From contig CAMYKE010000107.1 of NCBI GenBank assembly GCA_947258895.1, positions 1 to 5,878 on the forward strand: 5,878 nt of DNA, given 5' to 3'. A model generated the notes under the pieces. It saw nothing but the letters and a program-made list of their open reading frames with translations, did not search any database and had not been told where the DNA came from. Source of the DNA: an uncultured Pseudomonadales bacterium (GTDB lineage: Bacteria > Pseudomonadota > Gammaproteobacteria > Pseudomonadales > IMCC2047). A program made the position numbers and the translations under genes. Every line of letters begins with the position of its first letter. Positions within the stretch are counted from its first letter, which is position 1. Shown here piece by piece: positions 1 to 5,783 of this stretch.

Positions 1-147
1 TACCGCAAAACGGTTGCTCAATCGCCACCGCCATGCACCACCGAGAGCGACCGCACTACCTCTCGCAAGTCACAACTCGCTGTGAACAGGATACCAGTGT
101 TGCTGCGTGAAACATTGATCTGGCGCATGAATTCGCAGCTCGGTGCG
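1..147. other. Left-edge region without a supportable gene
   Basis: I see no recognisable gene here. Plus-strand frame 1 stays open from base 1 to the TAA at 244-246, about 81 codons, so a gene entering from the left and ending inside the repeat element is formally possible. The translation matches no family I know and is rich in Arg and Ser, as expected of a chance frame in GC-rich DNA. A minus-strand frame is also open but has no convincing start or ribosome binding site. Confidence 0.3.
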
Positions 148-151
148 CTAG

Positions 152-403
152 CCCGCATCTGTCACCGATTGGCGCGTAAAATGGCGAGCCGGTTGGTGCG
201 CAAATCGCGCGAAAGGCGCGCAATCCATAGCCGTAGCTATGGGTAAGCGGGTCTCGTAGTGAAAAGTGTGATGAGATGCGTGCCGAGCGGCCGCCAGTGC
301 GCGCCAAAGCATATTTAGCAGGCTGTAAATTTCCGGCTTCAAGAAAATGCCTGTTCTCATGGATTATTCTCAGGTTTGATGCTGTATCGGTGACTGATGC
401 GGA
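152..403 (+). mobile_element. MITE-like non-autonomous element, copy 1
   Basis: Seen directly: the left end at 153-169 (CCGCATCTGTCACCGAT) is the inverted complement of the right end at 386-402 with 16 of 17 positions matching. The tetranucleotide CTAG sits immediately outside both ends (148-151 and 404-407), which looks like a 4-bp target-site duplication. At 252 bp it is too short for a transposase. The interior carries two hairpins in its left half: 206-210 pairs with 216-220, and 225-231 pairs with 236-242. A diverged full-length copy lies at 2474-2724 and a partial one at 5784-5878. CTAG fits the YTAR target known for IS5-type elements, so mobilisation by an IS5-like transposase elsewhere in the genome is an inference. 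The perfect flanks suggest this is the youngest of the three copies. Confidence 0.8.
206..242 (+). repeat. Conserved double-hairpin core, copy 1
   Basis: Hairpin one has a CGCGC/GCGCG stem with a GAAAG loop (206-220). Hairpin two has a perfect CCATAGC/GCTATGG stem with a CGTA loop (225-231 with 236-242), which extends by a T-G wobble and an A-T pair to 223-244. They lie inside a 47-nt block (204-250) that is identical in copy 2 at 2526-2572. The second hairpin, with stem ATAGC/GCTAT, is also kept in the distant third copy. The structure is read by eye; a role as terminator, RNA processing site or transposition signal is untested. Confidence 0.7.
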
Positions 404-529
404 CTAGCCGAGCACTCCCTGCAGGGTAACGCCGGCTGCCCGCAACCTTAAAAATCGGGTTCCTGGTTGTTCTGTATCAATTTCGCCGATCCCGCCAATT
501 CGGATAATAAAGTGAGAACGGCAGGAAAA

Positions 530-534
530 GGAGG
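530..534 (+). promoter_or_regulatory. Ribosome binding site of the former cfa gene
   Basis: A strong GGAGG within AAAAGGAGGG lies 7 nt upstream of an in-frame TTG at 542. This identifies TTG 542 as the original start rather than the upstream ATG at 467, which has no comparable site. Confidence 0.65.
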
Positions 535-541
535 GCAGGCT

Positions 542-1328
542 TTGACTGTACGCTACGCACCTAAAAAGCTCGAGGCCAGACAACCCCGTTATCAATCCGC
601 GCGAGAAAACCGTCTTGCCAGCAGATTAAAGAGGTTACTCGAGCCACCCGCCATCCAGCTCAATGGACCCAATCCCTGGGATCCGCAGTTCCATGATCCT
701 GGCGCCATTATTGACATTGTGTCACGCGGCAGCCTGGGTTTAGGTGAGACCTATATGGAGGCCAGCTGGGACTGCCAGAGGCTGGACGAAATGATTTCCC
801 GCGCGCTAGCCGGTAATATCGATTTGCAGCTCAACTACAACAGGCCCGCCCTGCTGTTGCTGTAATTCAGGGCGCGACTACTCAACCTGCAAAAACAGCG
901 GCACGCACCAGGTCGCCGAGCAGCATTACGACATCGGCAACGATCTCTATCGCGCGATGCTGGGTTCATCGATGACCTGTTCATGCGGCTACTGGAAAGA
1001 TGCAGGGGATCTGCAACAGGCGCAAATCAATAAACTGGACCTGTTGTGCAGGAAACTTGACCTGCGGCCCGGCGACCGGCTAGTGGATATCGGCTGCGGC
1101 TGGGGAAGCCTGGCCCGGCACGCTGCCAGGAACTATGGTGCACAGGTAACTGAGATCAAGTGTCCGGAAACCCGGCTTGATAAATACCCGAACAACGTGA
1201 GCGCCCCGGTTTGCCAGTTGCTACAGGGCCGCAAGGTCAAATTCCGCAATGACATGCCCACGCTGCAGCGGACCATGCATGTTGGCAGATTTCGCTACTT
1301 GCACCCCGCTGAAATGCGTATACTGTGA
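542..1328 (+). pseudogene. cfa: Decayed cyclopropane-fatty-acyl-phospholipid synthase
   Basis: In its intact form Cfa transfers a methylene group from S-adenosylmethionine to double bonds of membrane phospholipid acyl chains. Translated from TTG 542, the N-terminal domain is clear: PNPWDPQFHDP, then SRGSLGLGETYMEASWDCQRLDEM, matches the Cfa N-terminal domain. An in-frame TAA at 863-865 interrupts it, plausibly a CAA (Gln) to TAA change, since the same frame continues with FRARLLNLQ. A net +1 (or -2) shift near 908 moves the frame to QVAEQHYDIGNDLYRAML, then CSCGYWKDA (its second Cys aligns with E. coli C139) and the SAM-binding motif LVDIGCGWGS. After about 1150 the match fades into heavy substitution. 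The usual EHVG region is barely traceable, and the C-terminal third of the roughly 380-residue family is missing. The phosphoesterase gene begins soon after. No functional enzyme is expected. Confidence 0.88.
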
Positions 1329-1365
1329 ATATGCGAACGAGCTGGCCGCGCATCTCCCCAAAGCG

Positions 1366-1394
1366 GTGCCACAGCACCTTAACCGCGTTACAAT
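1366..1394 (+). promoter_or_regulatory. Candidate sigma-70 promoter for the phosphoesterase gene
   Basis: A -10-like TACAAT (1389-1394) lies 17 nt after a -35-like GTGCCA (1366-1371, 4 of 6 to consensus). This would give a short leader of about 20 nt before the GTG at 1421. The match is by eye and the region is the debris left after cfa decay, so chance similarity is quite possible. Confidence 0.3.
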
Positions 1395-1420
1395 GAAACC
1401 AGACAACAACGGGGAAACGT

Positions 1421-2401
1421 GTGGCGATGACGCATGAAGTGCCGCCGGAACTAAAATACCTGCAGCAGCGTATCGGCCGGGTTCACCTTCGCCAACGACT
1501 CGGCATCGAACGGGTGAGCGAAGCGCGGGTATTCGGGCAGGGACGAAACTTCTTCCATATCGAGAACTGGACGCCCGGCCATCACCTGATAAAGCTTTGC
1601 CTGCAACTCACCGGCCTCTACTCCCGCGGCAAACGCAATGTCCGCGCCATCGAGATCACCCACAATGACCTTCACCTGTCGCATTTGCCCGCAGCATTCG
1701 ATGGTTACCGGCTGTTGCACATTTCCGATTCGCACCTCGATATGGCGGATGATTTTCCGCATCAGCTAATCGAGGCGGTCCGCCCCCTCGATTATGACAT
1801 TTGTGTGTGGACCGGCGATTTCCGGGGCTTGACCCATGGTCCACACGATGCGGCGCTGGACGGTTTGCGCCAGGTTCGCACCCACCTGAAGGATCCGATT
1901 TATGCCATACTCGGGAATCATGATTCGATCAAGATGGTGCCGGGGATAGAGGCCCTGGATATACGCATGCTGTTGAATGAACACATTCGCCTGGAGCGCG
2001 ACGGCACGGTAATCTACCTTGCCGGGATCGACGACCCGCACTATTTTCGGGTCGATAATTTCGACAAGGCGGCCAATGACATACCCGAAGACGCGGTTTC
2101 GATTCTGCTGGCCCATACACCGGAGGTGTACCGGCTTTGCGCGTTTGCCGCGTTCGACGTAATGCTTTGCGGCCACACCCATGGCGGGCAGATCTGTTTA
2201 CCGGGGGGAATACCCCTGTTTCTGAATATCCGCTGCCCGCGACGCTATGGTTCCGGGGCCTGGCACTACCAGCAGTTGCAAGGCTACACCTCTCGAGGCT
2301 CCGGGGCATCGGTCGTTGACTCACGCTTCAACTGCGCACCTGAAATCACGATTCACCACCTGCGCCGCACCCCCGATTCGTCCGCAGCCATAACCCATTG
2401 A
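1421..2401 (+). CDS. Calcineurin-like metallophosphoesterase (YaeI/YkuE-like)
   Basis: A probable dinuclear-metal phosphoesterase of 326 residues; the substrate is unknown. All family motifs are present in order: DSH at D103-H105, GD at G132-D133, GNHD at 165-168, a lone His at H232 in AHTPE, and GHTHGGQ starting at G251. The metal site therefore looks complete. The roughly 95 residues before the first motif are extra; they include a mildly hydrophobic stretch near 54-67 (IKLCLQLTGL) but no clear signal peptide or twin-arginine motif. Members of this family include YkuE- and LpxG-type enzymes acting on lipids or lipid A precursors, but nothing here assigns that role. The start is GTG 1421, with GGGGA 5 nt upstream; ATG 1427, two codons later, is an equally reasonable alternative. 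It follows the dead cfa and faces the minus-strand genes across repeat copy 2. A 5-bp hairpin at 2407-2421 follows the stop, without a T tract. Confidence 0.9.
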   Translation: MAMTHEVPPELKYLQQRIGRVHLRQRLGIERVSEARVFGQGRNFFHIENWTPGHHLIKLCLQLTGLYSRGKRNVRAIEITHNDLHLSHLPAAFDGYRLLHISDSHLDMADDFPHQLIEAVRPLDYDICVWTGDFRGLTHGPHDAALDGLRQVRTHLKDPIYAILGNHDSIKMVPGIEALDIRMLLNEHIRLERDGTVIYLAGIDDPHYFRVDNFDKAANDIPEDAVSILLAHTPEVYRLCAFAAFDVMLCGHTHGGQICLPGGIPLFLNIRCPRRYGSGAWHYQQLQGYTSRGSGASVVDSRFNCAPEITIHHLRRTPDSSAAITH

Positions 2402-2473
2402 CGCATCAGACAACGAGTCTGTATCGAAAATATGTGAAGTGAATCAAATACTAGACAGGTCAAAACATATCAG

Positions 2474-2724
2474 CCCGCATCCGTCACCGATTGACGTGTA
2501 AGATGGCTAGTCGGTCGGTGCGCAGATCGCGCGAAAGGCGCGCAATCCATAGCCGTAGCTATGGGTAAGCGGCTCTCGCAGTGAACAGTGCGCTGAAATG
2601 CTGGTTGAGCACCGTACAAACACGGCAAAGCTAACTCAACACACCGCGACTTGCAGGTCTACGGTCAATGCCTGTGTACGCTCCTTGCTCGCGGGCTGGA
2701 CGCTGCGGCGGTGGTGTATGCGGG
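2474..2724 (+). mobile_element. MITE-like element, copy 2 (old, diverged)
   Basis: This has the same orientation and nearly the same length as copy 1. The left 128 bases (2474-2601) match 152-279 without gaps at 114 positions by hand count, about 89%. The right part stays colinear with a one-base offset and shared blocks CAAAGC (2626-2631), AATGCCTGT (2667-2675) and GCTG (2702-2705), but only about 56 of 98 positions agree. Its own inverted repeats (2475-2491 and 2707-2723) match at 12 of 17. Flanks are TCAG and TCAA, an imperfect duplication at best. It fills the space between two convergent genes, and its right end touches the stop codon of the CarS-like gene. Confidence 0.72.
2528..2564 (+). 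repeat. Conserved double-hairpin core, copy 2
   Basis: This is the same pair of hairpins as in copy 1 with no base change: CGCGC/GCGCG with a GAAAG loop, then CCATAGC/GCTATGG with a CGTA loop. It lies between convergent genes, where such hairpins could limit read-through from both sides. No T tract follows either stem, so a classical intrinsic terminator is not shown. Confidence 0.65.
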
Positions 2725-3198
2725 TCAACCCCGGCCTCGCTCAACAGCGGCAAGCAACTTCGATAACACCAACTCCGCTACACAAAAGCCGAACACGAGC
2801 CCCCAGACCGTCAGGTAGTCGAGTTCAAGAAACGACTGTACCAGCAGCAGAGGCAACAGGGATTCCGGAATCTGATCTACGCCCAACAAATCGCCGTGGG
2901 GCGGTATATCGAGGCGGCGTTTGAGAAAACTCGATAAGGTATCCCCCAGCATAGCGCCCAGCCCAACCACCATACCCAGTTCCGCCGGCATTCCCAGCAG
3001 TGAGGCAGCCAGGGTGGTCGCAACCAGCGCGGCGATCACGCCCCGAAACGTCTTGCGAGGCCCAAGCAACGCCCGACCGTCCGCGAAACTTAGACCGAAG
3101 TCGAGGGGCCACGCCAGCCTGTCTCGCAGCGCCAGCCTGGCCAGTACCGGAGCACCGTTCGCGATAATTAGCAGGAGCAGCAGTTGCAAGATGGGCAT
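2725..3198 (-). CDS. CarS-like CDP-archaeol synthase family membrane protein
   Basis: A 157-residue integral membrane protein of the PF01864 (DUF46/CarS-like) family. In archaea CarS transfers CMP from CTP to digeranylgeranylglyceryl phosphate; the bacterial substrate is not established, so the archaeal name should not be taken literally. Family motifs seen are ANGAPVL (13-19), LDFG with GRALLGPRKTFRG (32-53), GDTLSSFLKRRL (85-96) and DQIPESLLP (108-116). About four hydrophobic segments lie near 3-20, 52-70, 74-90 and 112-150. Length is normal for the family, though the tail ends abruptly (AVERGRG). The start is ATG 3196-3198, as an in-frame TAG lies just two codons upstream; no good ribosome binding site is visible. 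It follows the methyltransferase-like gene by 71 bp on the same strand, so co-transcription is plausible. Its TGA lies directly beside repeat copy 2. Confidence 0.85.
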   Translation of the reverse strand: MPILQLLLLLIIANGAPVLARLALRDRLAWPLDFGLSFADGRALLGPRKTFRGVIAALVATTLAASLLGMPAELGMVVGLGAMLGDTLSSFLKRRLDIPPHGDLLGVDQIPESLLPLLLVQSFLELDYLTVWGLVFGFCVAELVLSKLLAAVERGRG

Positions 3199-3269
3199 CC
3201 ACTACACCATCACTGGCATGCGGTTGCCATAAACCAGACCAGGCGCGGACATTCGGGAGCGCAACGAGA

Positions 3270-3953
3270 TTAGCTTACGCTATGTAACAGCATCTCCAGG
3301 CGACCGTCCGCCAGCAACGTGCTGCGATTTACATCGAATCCGCTAAACTGGCGTTGCAGATTTACCAGAGAATGCTGGTGAGTTACCAGTTGTTCTTCAT
3401 GACGCTGCCGCACGGTTATCCTGTCCTTGCCGGCCAGCCCGTATTGCCGGTTGAGCAGGGTTGTTTTGCTATTGAATACCCCGAAAGCGTGCGCCAATGT
3501 CCCTTTGTGGACGAACGGGCGCAGAACTGCGTTGAAAGCAGCCAGTGCAGGCTGGTCCAGGTAATTGAGGAAATCCCAAAACAGGCACAGATCGATTTTG
3601 GTATCCGGAGGGAAATGCAGTGCGCGCCGAAAGTGCTTGCTGAGAATAATCTCAGTACCGCTATGCTGCTGATGACGCACAAACCGCTCTGAATAGAGGT
3701 CTGCGAAATGCAACCGGCACCGGGATTGGCCAAAGAAATCAACGGTTTCCCGCATCGCCGAACCAACATCCAGCACCGTAAGGCAGGAGCTGACGTCGAG
3801 TTGCTCGAAGAGTGAATCGAGCAATTTGCTTTGCAACTCGACGGCATCCGGGATCCCGGAAGTCACATCACGCGGCAACTGGCGTCGTGATGTGACCTTG
3901 TGTTTCGCCTTCGCCCCGAATTGCGAGTCGCGACTCAGTGGCGCCGAGGGCAT
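3270..3953 (-). CDS. Class I SAM methyltransferase-like protein
   Basis: A 227-residue soluble protein of uncertain function. Residues 58-66 (LTVLDVGSA) resemble motif I of class I methyltransferases, followed by an acidic position after strand two (FADLYSE, D85) and a motif IV-like stretch DLCLFWDFLNYLDQ (121-134), then LAAFNAVLRPFVHKGTL (137-153), like the usual helix and strand before the C-terminal half. The glycine-rich loop is degenerate: the expected second and third glycines are replaced (DVGSAMRET), so cofactor binding is uncertain. The N-terminal 30 residues are basic and probably disordered. The ATG overlaps the bactofilin stop as TAATG and has no ribosome binding site, which points to coupling by reinitiation. 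This physical link suggests a role connected with the bactofilin, but no target can be named. Confidence 0.72.
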   Translation of the reverse strand: MPSAPLSRDSQFGAKAKHKVTSRRQLPRDVTSGIPDAVELQSKLLDSLFEQLDVSSCLTVLDVGSAMRETVDFFGQSRCRLHFADLYSERFVRHQQHSGTEIILSKHFRRALHFPPDTKIDLCLFWDFLNYLDQPALAAFNAVLRPFVHKGTLAHAFGVFNSKTTLLNRQYGLAGKDRITVRQRHEEQLVTHQHSLVNLQRQFSGFDVNRSTLLADGRLEMLLHSVS

Positions 3954-4486
3954 TAGCCGCTTTTGACGCTGGCAGTGGCTTCCGCATTGGCCTTGTCAGC
4001 ATCGGGCAGGGCTTTTGCAGGTGTTTTGAGCTCTGCCACGGATGATTCAGGAACTGCTTTACCCGCCGGATCCATGTCAATGCTACCCTTGAATTTGGCA
4101 CCATCTTCCAGGGTGACGCGGGGCGCAATAATGTTGCCCTGAACCTTGCCGGTTTTGGAAATTACGACTTTTTCTTCGCCCGTCATATCTCCATTTACTT
4201 CTCCCTCGATCTTGATCACGCTGGCCGTCACATTGGCCCGCACCCGGCCGGATTGACCTATCGTGACGTCCTTGGAACCAAGGTCAACCTTTCCTTCCAC
4301 CTTGCCCTCGATTACAAGGTTCTCGTCGCCGGAAATATCGCCCTTGATGATAATCGTTGATCCGATCATAGCTGTTGTCCTCACATTGGTTATTGGTGCT
4401 GAATTAGATGCTGTCAAACTGGTGCTATCGCCCTCACGGGAAATGGCGCCGGAATCCGTCTTACTCTCCTTGTGCCGTTCAAACAT
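3953..4486 (-). CDS. Bactofilin family cytoskeletal protein
   Basis: Bactofilins (PF04519) polymerise without nucleotide into filaments beneath the membrane and organise cell-wall or envelope machinery. This 177-residue protein has the usual layout: a polar N-terminal tail (1-38), a right-handed beta-helix core of short glycine- and valine-rich turns (about 40-140; e.g. IIIKGDISGDENLVIEG, GKVEGKV, GRVRANVTA, IKIEGEVNGD, GKVQGNI, GAKFKGSIDM), and an Ala/Pro/Lys-rich disordered tail (141-177). The start at ATG 4484-4486 has a GAGG 7 nt upstream. The stop TAA shares one base with the ATG of the methyltransferase-like gene. The M23 peptidase gene that often accompanies bactofilins is not seen in this window. 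Confidence 0.93.
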   Translation of the reverse strand: MFERHKESKTDSGAISREGDSTSLTASNSAPITNVRTTAMIGSTIIIKGDISGDENLVIEGKVEGKVDLGSKDVTIGQSGRVRANVTASVIKIEGEVNGDMTGEEKVVISKTGKVQGNIIAPRVTLEDGAKFKGSIDMDPAGKAVPESSVAELKTPAKALPDADKANAEATASVKSG

Positions 4487-4574
4487 TACTTTACCTCGCT
4501 ACTTCATGTGTGCAATTGCATTGGCATGGCGTGTTTCGGGAAGCCGGTCGGGCCATGCTAAAACCCCAGTTACC

Positions 4575-4602
4575 AGTATAGCTAATTTTCGCGGAGCGCC
4601 AG
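4575..4602 (-). promoter_or_regulatory. Candidate promoter for the bactofilin operon
   Basis: On the minus strand a good -10 TATACT (4580-4575) lies 16 nt after a weak -35 CTGGCG (4602-4597). The leader before the bactofilin ATG would be about 80 nt. The -35 match is poor (3 of 6), so the site is only a candidate. A TCGCG/CGCGA hairpin at 4589-4607 overlaps it. Confidence 0.3.
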
Positions 4603-4622
4603 CGCGATTTCCCTTAATTTCT

Positions 4623-5438
4623 TCATTCGCTGAACACATCGCGAAGGAATTGCTCGAGGGCCAGCCAACTGGCCTGATCGGCCGCCTTGTTATACGCCAA
4701 CGGCAAGCCGAATGTCTCGCCTTTCTGTGTTGCCTCCGGGTTGGTGAACGCATGCTGTGCACCGGGATAGGCAATGAAATTGACGTCCGCACCGGCAGCG
4801 CTCATCTCCTGTTTGAATGCCGTGACTTGTGCGGTGGGAACAAACTCATCCTCGGCGCCGTGCAATACCAGTATTTTTGCCTTCACCTCGCCAGGTTGCG
4901 CCGGTGACCTGGTGCCGAGGTTTCCATGGAAGCTCGCCACCGCAGCAAGGTCCATACCCGTTCGCGCCATGTGCAACACGATTGCGCCGCCAAAACAGTA
5001 GCCAATCGCAGCGATCTCCCCGGGAGCGGTGCTGGGGTGAGTTTCCAGCACACCGCGTGCTGCCTCGAACCGTGCTCGCGCAGTGTCCATGTTTTCAAGC
5101 ACTTCCATCATAAATTTCTGCGCATCTTCCGGGTGTTCGGCCAGTTTGCCGTCACCGTACATATCGACCGCCAGCGCAGTATAGCCCAGTTCTGCGAGCA
5201 TCAGCGCGCGATCACGCACATACTGGTTATGACCCCACCATTCGTGCACGACCAGCACTCCGGGGCGACGATCTGTTGCCCCGGCATCGTGGGCCAGAAA
5301 GCCGGTAAACTCTACCCCTGCCTGCTTGTAATTCACTTCTTCGCCAACGATATCTCCCGCAATGGCAAGCCCCGGGCTGAGCACCAACCCAAACGCCCAC
5401 AGCGATACGGCAACGATTGCGGTAGCTAATCTAACCAT
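4623..5438 (-). CDS. Exported dienelactone hydrolase family protein
   Basis: An alpha/beta hydrolase of the dienelactone hydrolase family (PF01738), 271 residues, probably periplasmic. The family cleaves esters or lactones; the substrate here is unknown. A signal peptide is clear: MVRL, a hydrophobic core over residues 5-22, and a cleavage site after AIA at 25-27. The catalytic nucleophile is Cys148 in GYCFGG, with Asp197 (HGAEDEFVP) and His229 (GAQHAFTNP) completing a Cys-Asp-His triad. Glu66 in HEWWG matches the Glu that controls the nucleophile in dienelactone hydrolases. YNKAADQAS (249-257) is also typical. The frame is open 23 codons further upstream, but the GGAGG just before ATG 5438 and the signal peptide fix the start here. 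A 136-bp gap separates it from the bactofilin, so it need not share a transcript. Confidence 0.92.
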   Translation of the reverse strand: MVRLATAIVAVSLWAFGLVLSPGLAIAGDIVGEEVNYKQAGVEFTGFLAHDAGATDRRPGVLVVHEWWGHNQYVRDRALMLAELGYTALAVDMYGDGKLAEHPEDAQKFMMEVLENMDTARARFEAARGVLETHPSTAPGEIAAIGYCFGGAIVLHMARTGMDLAAVASFHGNLGTRSPAQPGEVKAKILVLHGAEDEFVPTAQVTAFKQEMSAAGADVNFIAYPGAQHAFTNPEATQKGETFGLPLAYNKAADQASWLALEQFLRDVFSE

Positions 5439-5783
5439 TGTTAGCCTCCATTTACAGTCACAGCGGTTTGCTACCCGCCGCCGCATTCCTGTGCATAAAC
5501 AGGGCACCGAGGGGAATATAGCGTTCGCTGTACATGGGATGATCCTGTATCCCGCGACCGACTCCGGAAGGGAGTCGACCCAGGGCCTAAAACATAAATA
5601 CTGGCGGTTCCGTGCCTCCGGAAATCTCGTTCAGCAAGGTTGACCGGGTTTCGCACTTGCGGACAACGGGCGCGCTGACTTCGATCCTGCCGGATGGTGG
5701 AGAGCATTTTAGCAGAATGCCGAAAACCAGTACTACCTACCCAGACGACTTTTTCGTCACCACAACGGTTCCGGCATGATTAG
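5439..5783. other. Non-coding stretch upstream of the hydrolase gene
   Basis: No gene is supported over about 345 bp. Several hairpins are visible: a 7-bp stem CGACTCC/GGAGTCG with a GGAAG loop at 5559-5577, and GGGAT/ATCCC at 5536-5553. None has a following T tract on either strand. On the minus strand TATATT at 5520-5515 could be a -10 for the hydrolase gene, but no decent -35 precedes it. A 55-codon plus-strand frame from GTG 5612 to TGA 5777-5779 matches no family I know and lacks a ribosome binding site. The last four bases, TTAG (5780-5783), border repeat copy 3. Confidence 0.5.
5445..5449 (-). promoter_or_regulatory. Ribosome binding site of the dienelactone hydrolase gene
   Basis: On the minus strand GGAGG lies 6 nt before ATG 5438. 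It decides between this start and an in-frame ATG 23 codons upstream at 5507, whose extension would put charged residues before the signal peptide. Confidence 0.85.

Noticed and set aside
148..360. 70-codon minus-strand frame spanning most of repeat copy 1
   Set aside because: Its stop lies in the flanking CTAG, there is no good ribosome binding site, and in copy 2 the ATG is absent and a one-base gap breaks the frame, so it is not conserved as protein.
503..508. GATAAT as a -10 element for cfa
   Set aside because: No acceptable -35 lies 16-18 nt upstream; the nearest TTGTTC (467-472) is 30 nt away.
467..541. Upstream ATG as the start of the cfa gene
   Set aside because: The TTG at 542 has GGAGG at ideal spacing; the extra 25 residues from 467 have no ribosome binding site and no family similarity.
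2407..2421. Hairpin CAGAC/GTCTG just after the phosphoesterase stop as a terminator
   Set aside because: The stem is only 5 bp and no T tract follows, so it is not convincing as an intrinsic terminator.
2598..2924. 108-codon plus-strand frame
   Set aside because: It runs through repeat copy 2 and then antisense to the CarS-like gene, whose protein motifs clearly mark the minus strand as coding.
3214..3229. Small hairpin TGGCA/TGCCA upstream of the CarS-like gene
   Set aside because: Short stem with a 6-nt loop and no T tract; nothing supports a riboswitch or terminator.
4263..4907. 214-codon plus-strand frame
   Set aside because: It lies antisense across the bactofilin and dienelactone hydrolase genes, both recognised by motifs on the minus strand; it is a shadow frame.
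5471..5707. 78-codon minus-strand frame upstream of the hydrolase gene
   Set aside because: No recognisable domain, no ribosome binding site, and an Arg/Pro-rich composition typical of chance frames in GC-rich DNA.
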